This document shows positions 5,131 through 9,037 of a DNA stretch of 9,037 bases, piece by piece. Numbering within the stretch: position 1 is the first letter of the stretch; each line of letters starts with the position of its first letter. The notes below the pieces were generated by a model that saw nothing but the letters and a program-made list of their open reading frames with translations, was not told where the DNA came from and did no database searches. Where the stretch lies: the NCBI GenBank assembly GCA_041485845.1, contig JBGPKH010000356.1:1-9037 (forward strand), read 5' to 3'. Origin of the DNA: OMOG01 sp041485845 (GTDB lineage: Bacteria; Acidobacteriota; Terriglobia; Bryobacterales; Bryobacteraceae). A program made the translations under genes and the position numbers.

Positions 5131-6359
5131 ATCGGCGAGTATTCCTGGGCGCTGGCGCAGCGGCAGTCTTGCGGGCGGACGTGCTGCCCAGTGCCCGCGT
5201 GTCGCTCGGCGTGGTCGGGTTGGGCTGGATGGGATTGGCCACGATGAAGATCTTCATGACCGATCCGCGCGTCCAGGTGACCGGCATTTGCGATATCGAC
5301 GCGGACCATCTGAACGAAGGCGCGGCCGCGGCCCCGGATGCGCGCACGTTCCACGAGTTCGAAGAACTGCTGGCAAGGCCCGAAATCGACGCCATCTATA
5401 TGGCGGTGCCGGACCACTGGCACGCAATCGTGGCCACCAGCGCGGCGCGCGCGGGAAAGGACATCTACGGCGAAAAGCCGTTGGCGCACAATTGGGCGGA
5501 AGGGAAGGCCATCTGCGACGCGGTGGAGCGTTACGGGCGCGTCTGGCAGACGGGGAGCTGGCAACGGTCCCTGCCGGATTTCCGTTTTGCCTGCGAGCTG
5601 GTTCGCAACGGACGAATCGGCAAGGTGTCGAAGGTGGAAGTCGGTTTGCCCGCCGGCCTCACCGATTGGGATGGCACGGGACGCCTGGTGAAGTCCGGTC
5701 CGCCGCCCAAGAGCCTGGACTGGCAGCGTTGGCTGGGACCTGCGCCGTGGGTGCCGTATGCGGCGGCGCGCGTCCACAAGACGTGGCGGTGGAACTACGA
5801 TACGGGCGGCGGCTCGCTCATGGACTGGGTGGGGCATCACGTAGACATCGCGCATTGGGGGTTGGATCTGGACAACTCCGGCCCGATCTCGGTGGAGGGA
5901 TCGGGCGAACCTTCGCCGCACCCGATATGGGACACGCCCCCGCTCTGGCGCGTCACCGCGCGTTATGCGGGCGATCTCACGATGACCATCGCCGGGGGCT
6001 CGGCCGGCTTGCGGCCGGGGACGCGGTGGATCGGCGAAGAAGGCTGGGTTTGGGTGGACCGCAGCGGCATCGAGACGTCGCCCCGGTCGCTGGCGAGCTC
6101 CCGAATCTCACCGAACGAAGTACGGCTTCCCGTGACACAAAGCCATCATCGCCAGTTCGTCGATTGCGTATTCACTCGAGGGGCGACCTTGACTCCCGCG
6201 CACGTGGCGCTCCGGTCCGCGACGCCGGGCTACCTGGGGAACATCGCCATGCGCACGGGGCGGACCATTCGCTGGGACCCCGTCCGCCAGCGGATACTCG
6301 ACGATCCCATCGCGGAGCGCCTGCTCGGGCGCACTCCGCGGAGCCCCTGGTCCCTATGA
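5127..6359 (+). CDS. Tat-secreted Gfo/Idh/MocA-family oxidoreductase
   Basis: This 410-residue NAD(P)-dependent sugar dehydrogenase-type protein belongs to the glucose-fructose oxidoreductase / inositol dehydrogenase / MocA family. The N-terminus MNRRVFLGAGAAAVL is a twin-arginine export signal, so the enzyme is probably folded with cofactor and sent to the periplasm. The Rossmann nucleotide-binding loop is GLGWMG (31-36). The family EKP motif contains the catalytic-type lysine K117 (YGEKPLAHN). The C-terminal substrate domain includes DTGGGSLMDWVGHHVDIAHW at 225-244, with H237/H238 as likely active-site histidines. Start and stop overlap both neighbours by four bases (ATGA at 5127 and at 6356), and GAGGG at 5113-5117 can serve as ribosome binding site. 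Likely role: oxidising a sugar or glycoside hydroxyl, with ThuA acting on the product or partner substrate (inference from ThuA/ThuB). Confidence 0.92.
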   Translation: MNRRVFLGAGAAAVLRADVLPSARVSLGVVGLGWMGLATMKIFMTDPRVQVTGICDIDADHLNEGAAAAPDARTFHEFEELLARPEIDAIYMAVPDHWHAIVATSAARAGKDIYGEKPLAHNWAEGKAICDAVERYGRVWQTGSWQRSLPDFRFACELVRNGRIGKVSKVEVGLPAGLTDWDGTGRLVKSGPPPKSLDWQRWLGPAPWVPYAAARVHKTWRWNYDTGGGSLMDWVGHHVDIAHWGLDLDNSGPISVEGSGEPSPHPIWDTPPLWRVTARYAGDLTMTIAGGSAGLRPGTRWIGEEGWVWVDRSGIETSPRSLASSRISPNEVRLPVTQSHHRQFVDCVFTRGATLTPAHVALRSATPGYLGNIAMRTGRTIRWDPVRQRILDDPIAERLLGRTPRSPWSL

Positions 6360-8263
6360 GTCCCGCACGCCTTCCTCCGGTCGCCGCTCGGCAAGCGTTT
6401 CCGAGCCGCGGCCGGAGGAAGCGGTGTTGGAGGTGGCTGCTCTTCCTCGTGACCGCGGCCTTATATGCCACCGACCCGGAAGCCCTGGTTCGCCAGGTGG
6501 CCACCTACGATTTCGGCAAAGATCCGTCGGCGGTCCGCGAGTTGGAAGCGCTGGCCCTTCGCTCCGGTCCCGCCATCGAGAAGCTGCTGCTCTCCGGATT
6601 GGCATCGGCGCGGACGCTCGCCGCGAAGGACGCGTTCTGCCGCGGCCTGGCGGTGGCCGGCAGCGGCGCGGCAGCGCCCGCGCTAGCCGCCATGCTGGCG
6701 AAACTGGACACCGCCGAGATGGCGCGTTACGCGTTGGAACGGATCCCCGGTGCTCAGGCCGCCGCCCGATTGCGCGACGCGTTGTCGCGCACTTCGCCAC
6801 CGGTGCGGACCGGGATCGTGGTTTCGCTGGGGAGGCGCAAGGACGCGGCGTCCGTGCCCGCCATCAGACTTCTGCTCGACGCGAAAGATCGGCAGTTGGC
6901 CGAAGCCGCGGCGGCCGCCCTGGGCCATATCGGCACGCCGGAGGCGCGCGAGGCGCTGCTCGCGGCGCGGCCTTCGGCTGCGGTTTCCGCGGCCCTGCTC
7001 GCCGTCGCGGATGCAGGCACCTATTTGCGGCTGTACTCCGCGGCAGGGCAGAGCGAGGCCGTGCGCATCGCCGCGCTCGAAGGCCTGGCGCGCGTGGACC
7101 ACCAGCAAGCCAGGCCACTGCTGTACGCCGCGTTGAAAAGCGATTCGGTGCGGCTCCAGGCAGCCGCCATCTCCGAGCTCGCGCGGATCGAGGGAACGTC
7201 GCTGGCCAATGAACTGCCCAATGTGGCGGAGCGGGCCCGCGTGCAGATTCTCACCGCGCTCACCGAATCGGGCCGGCCCGGCGTTCGTCCGGTGCTGGTG
7301 GAATCCGCCGCCAGCGAGAGCGAAGCCACCCGCATCGCGGCGCTGATCGGCCTGGCGAAATGGGGAACCGCGGCTGACGTCGCGTTGCTCGCCGGCCGCG
7401 CGGCAAGCGCCTCGGGTGACGAGCAGAGCGCGGCGCGGGCCGCACTGGGCGCAATCCGCGGAGCTCGCTGCGACGACGCCATCGTGCAGGCGATACCCGG
7501 CGCCGGGCCGCAGGTCAAAGTGGAGCTGATTCGCGCCGTCGGAGAGCGCAGCATCGCGACGGCCGCCGAGGTTCTTCTCACGGCCGCGTCGGATACCAAC
7601 CGTCCCGTTCGCGTGGAGAGCATTCGGGCGCTGCGCGAGACCGCGAGTCCCCGGCAGGTTCCGGCGCTGCTCGCCCTGCTGGCGAAAACCGCCGCCGAGA
7701 ACGATCGGAAAGAGCTGGAGCGAACCGTTGCCAGCGCCATTCGCCGTTCGAAAGAAGCTTCTGTCGGCGATGTCATCGGGGCGTACCAGGGCGCGGCCAA
7801 TCCCGATGTGCGGATTTCCTTGATGAACGTCCTGTCCAGCGCGGGCAATGCCGCTGCCTTGCCGCTGATCCGTGAATCGCTGCGGGATGCCAACGCCGAT
7901 ATCCGGCGCGCGGCGCTCAATGCCCTATCCGGCTGGCCCTCGCCCGAGCCGCTGGACGACCTGCTCGCATTGGCCCGCGCACCCGGCGACGCGGCGCGCC
8001 AGATCCTGGCGTTGCGCGGCTACATCAAGCTCGTGCAACTCCCGTCGAGCCGAACACCGGCCGAGACCGCCGGTCTGCTGAAGACGGCCATGGCCGCGGC
8101 CACCCGCCCCGATGAGAAGAGGGCCGTGCTGGCAGTAGTGCAACGATTGGTGTGCCCGGAATCGCTGGAGCTGGCGAAGTCGGTTGCCGGTGACCCCCAA
8201 ATCGCCGGCGAAGCACGGCTGGCAGTCACCACACTGGAACGCGCGCTCAGTTTCGTGAAGTAG
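6356..8263 (+). CDS. Secreted HEAT-repeat protein (third gene of operon)
   Basis: This 635-residue alpha-solenoid protein starts at the ATG overlapping the preceding TGA (ATGA at 6356-6359), the only in-frame start before the signal sequence. Residues 1-26 are strongly basic, 27-37 are hydrophobic (WLLFLVTAALY), and cleavage after A38 is plausible, so it is probably exported. From about residue 160 to the end there are repeated helix-pair units of about 30 residues with the PBS-lyase/HEAT pattern (for example VPAIRLLLDAKDRQLAEAAA, then ALGHIG; ALPLIRESLRDANADIRRAA, then LNALSGW). No catalytic domain or CxxCH heme site is present, so a scaffold or protein-interaction role is likely, perhaps for the oxidoreductase. 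Residues 6-22 are encoded by a palindromic repeat (6371-6421). The end overlaps the convergent Agl23-like gene by 17 bp. Confidence 0.85.
   Translation: MSPARLPPVAARQAFPSRGRRKRCWRWLLFLVTAALYATDPEALVRQVATYDFGKDPSAVRELEALALRSGPAIEKLLLSGLASARTLAAKDAFCRGLAVAGSGAAAPALAAMLAKLDTAEMARYALERIPGAQAAARLRDALSRTSPPVRTGIVVSLGRRKDAASVPAIRLLLDAKDRQLAEAAAAALGHIGTPEAREALLAARPSAAVSAALLAVADAGTYLRLYSAAGQSEAVRIAALEGLARVDHQQARPLLYAALKSDSVRLQAAAISELARIEGTSLANELPNVAERARVQILTALTESGRPGVRPVLVESAASESEATRIAALIGLAKWGTAADVALLAGRAASASGDEQSAARAALGAIRGARCDDAIVQAIPGAGPQVKVELIRAVGERSIATAAEVLLTAASDTNRPVRVESIRALRETASPRQVPALLALLAKTAAENDRKELERTVASAIRRSKEASVGDVIGAYQGAANPDVRISLMNVLSSAGNAAALPLIRESLRDANADIRRAALNALSGWPSPEPLDDLLALARAPGDAARQILALRGYIKLVQLPSSRTPAETAGLLKTAMAAATRPDEKRAVLAVVQRLVCPESLELAKSVAGDPQIAGEARLAVTTLERALSFVK
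6371..6421. repeat. Long hairpin repeat element inside the HEAT gene leader, copy 1
   Basis: A 21-bp stem with a single mismatch and one G-U pair encloses a 9-nt loop. The outer part CTTCCTCCGG (6371-6380) pairs perfectly with CCGGAGGAAG (6412-6421), and the inner part CGCTCGG (6385-6391) faces CCGAGCC (6401-6407). The left arm from 6374 to 6395 matches 20 of 22 bases of 8978-8999, the left arm of the second hairpin. It is translated as residues 6-22 of the HEAT protein. Confidence 0.8.
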
Positions 8264-9037
8264 AGTCCAGATCCCACAGCGACTTTGCTACATACCCGCG
8301 GATCTCGACCTGCGGCCGAATCTCGAGGTATGCGGGAAACAGATTCATGTAAAGCTCGCGCTCGCCCGGCGGCGGCCCCTCGTAGAGCTTGCGCACCAGG
8401 TCCGGCTCCATGCCGGGCGAGGCGAGCACGATCGGAGCGGCTTTGCCCGGGATGGCCACGTCGCGCCACCAACGAACATTGGGGTAGCGGCGGAAATACC
8501 AGGGCAGCGGCCACAGGTTCTCGCGGCTGTAGACGTCGATCGGGACGCCGTCGCGCTGCGGAGCCGCGCGTGCGAGTCCGGCGATGCGCTCGCGGATGGT
8601 GAACACGCCGTCGCCGGTGTGCGCGTACACCCAGGGATTCCGCGGGTCCGCTGCGTAGGGAAAGCTCGCCGCCCATGCCTCCACCGCCAGGCACACTATC
8701 GCCGCCGCGGCCAGGATCCGCCAGCGCCCGCGAAGCGCATCCACCGGCATGCCGGCGAGCAGCGCCAGCGGGTAGACCAGGCTCACCGCGCACCACGGAG
8801 TCTTGTACGGCAGCGCGGAGTAGATCGCGATCAACACCACGGCATAGATGGCGAGGAACGTTGCCGCTTTCGGGACCGCTCGGCTGAAGAAGCGGCGAAG
8901 AACCGGCGAAAATACCCGACCCGCACCGGCCGCGTCTTCATGCCCTTTGGTGGGCCGCAGCGGCCCATCGGGACCACCCTTCGGTCGCGGCTCGGCAAGA
9001 GGTGCGCTACTGAGCGGCGACCCAAGGGAGCGGGGAG
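8247..9037 (-). CDS. Agl23-like (TIGR03663-type) membrane protein, C-terminal part, runs off the window
   Basis: About 262 C-terminal codons are visible; the frame is open to the right edge, so the start lies outside. A GTG at 8840 is internal, since the preceding codons continue a transmembrane helix. In order: a Pro/Gly/Ser-rich segment (9035 to about 8900), then three hydrophobic segments (FLAIYAVVLIAIYSAL; VSLVYPLALLAG; ILAAAAIVCLAVEAW), then a soluble C-terminal domain. Recognisable family features are PYKTPW after the first helix and ENLWPLPWYFRRYPNVRWW, then APIVLAS, in the soluble domain. These fit the bacterial and archaeal flippase-activity-associated protein Agl23 group, related to GT39-type glycosyltransferases of polyprenyl-linked sugar metabolism. 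The family assignment is from memory of motifs. The proline-rich segment contains hairpin repeats and looks like an insertion. Confidence 0.75.
   Translation of the reverse strand, partial: PRSLGSPLSSAPLAEPRPKGGPDGPLRPTKGHEDAAGAGRVFSPVLRRFFSRAVPKAATFLAIYAVVLIAIYSALPYKTPWCAVSLVYPLALLAGMPVDALRGRWRILAAAAIVCLAVEAWAASFPYAADPRNPWVYAHTGDGVFTIRERIAGLARAAPQRDGVPIDVYSRENLWPLPWYFRRYPNVRWWRDVAIPGKAAPIVLASPGMEPDLVRKLYEGPPPGERELYMNLFPAYLEIRPQVEIRGYVAKSLWDLDSTSRN
8951..8967. repeat. 17-bp near-perfect palindrome in the Agl23-like insert
   Basis: TGGGCCGC (8951-8958) and GCGGCCCA (8960-8967) are exact complements around a single central base. It lies 9 bases from the second long hairpin repeat and within the same proline-rich coding segment, so the two probably belong to one composite repeat unit. 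Confidence 0.7.
8977..9028. repeat. Long hairpin repeat element, copy 2
   Basis: GGTCGCGGCTCGG (8983-8995) pairs with CTGAGCGGCGACC (9010-9022), with one G-G mismatch and one G-U pair. CCCTT (8977-8981) and AAGGG (9024-9028) extend the stem past one C-C mismatch; the loop is 14 nt. The left arm is 20/22 identical to that of the copy at 6371-6421, whereas the loops differ. It is read in frame by the Agl23-like gene. Confidence 0.75.

Noticed and set aside
5288..6355. An open frame extends the HEAT gene upstream by 356 codons
   Set aside because: It lies wholly over the well-supported oxidoreductase gene in another frame, has the Arg/Ala/Gly-rich look of a GC-rich shadow, and the ATGA junction at 6356 provides the natural start just before a signal sequence.
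6840..8250. Repeated codons in the HEAT gene as a possible DNA tandem repeat
   Set aside because: The repetition is at the level of helix-pair protein units; there is no nucleotide-level tandem identity and no CRISPR-like regular spacing.
8020..8796. 258-residue minus-strand open frame
   Set aside because: Arg/Ala/Gly-rich shadow of the Agl23-like and HEAT genes without any recognisable domain.

Overview
The window is GC-rich chromosomal DNA. It most resembles an Acidobacteriota genome of the Bryobacterales/Solibacter type. That assignment is an inference from gene content: secreted Gfo/Idh/MocA oxidoreductases with twin-arginine leaders, ThuA-domain proteins, a secreted HEAT-repeat protein, a DinB-fold enzyme and an Agl23-type membrane protein. 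No rRNA or other strict taxonomic marker is present.

Left region (1-1713): an orphan NarL-type response regulator carries two consecutive LuxR-type HTH domains instead of one. Its stop codon overlaps the GTG start of a 72-residue helix-turn-helix protein. A 444-base non-coding stretch follows (1270-1713). It contains a terminator-like hairpin, a perfect 10-bp inverted repeat, an AT-rich segment, and the 3' part of a tRNA-Leu(CAG) gene, from the anticodon stem to the encoded CCA, with no 5' half. This is the typical scar of an integrative element in a tRNA gene. By orientation, the element should lie to the left of the fragment, so the regulator pair would be element cargo.

Centre (1714-6359): a DinB-family gene on the minus strand diverges from a ThuA-domain gene. 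That gene converges on an IclR-family regulator, which in turn diverges from a second, paralogous ThuA gene. The IclR/ThuA promoter region holds a 14-bp perfect palindrome that carries a TATAAT on both strands, and a related half-conserved site precedes the first ThuA gene. The second ThuA gene starts a tight three-gene operon: ThuA-like, Tat-secreted Gfo/Idh/MocA oxidoreductase, HEAT-repeat protein. Both junctions are ATGA overlaps. The pairing recalls ThuA/ThuB of disaccharide oxidation (3-keto-sugar chemistry), so the likely role is regulated exported or periplasmic sugar catabolism. The substrate cannot be read from the sequence.

Right region (6356-9037): the HEAT-repeat gene overlaps, tail to tail, a minus-strand gene for an Agl23-like (TIGR03663-type) membrane protein that runs off the right edge. 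Two copies of a long imperfect-palindrome repeat sit inside reading frames here. One encodes the N-terminal leader of the HEAT protein; the other lies in a proline-rich insert of the Agl23-like protein. They look like members of a dispersed hairpin repeat family that has been absorbed into coding sequence.
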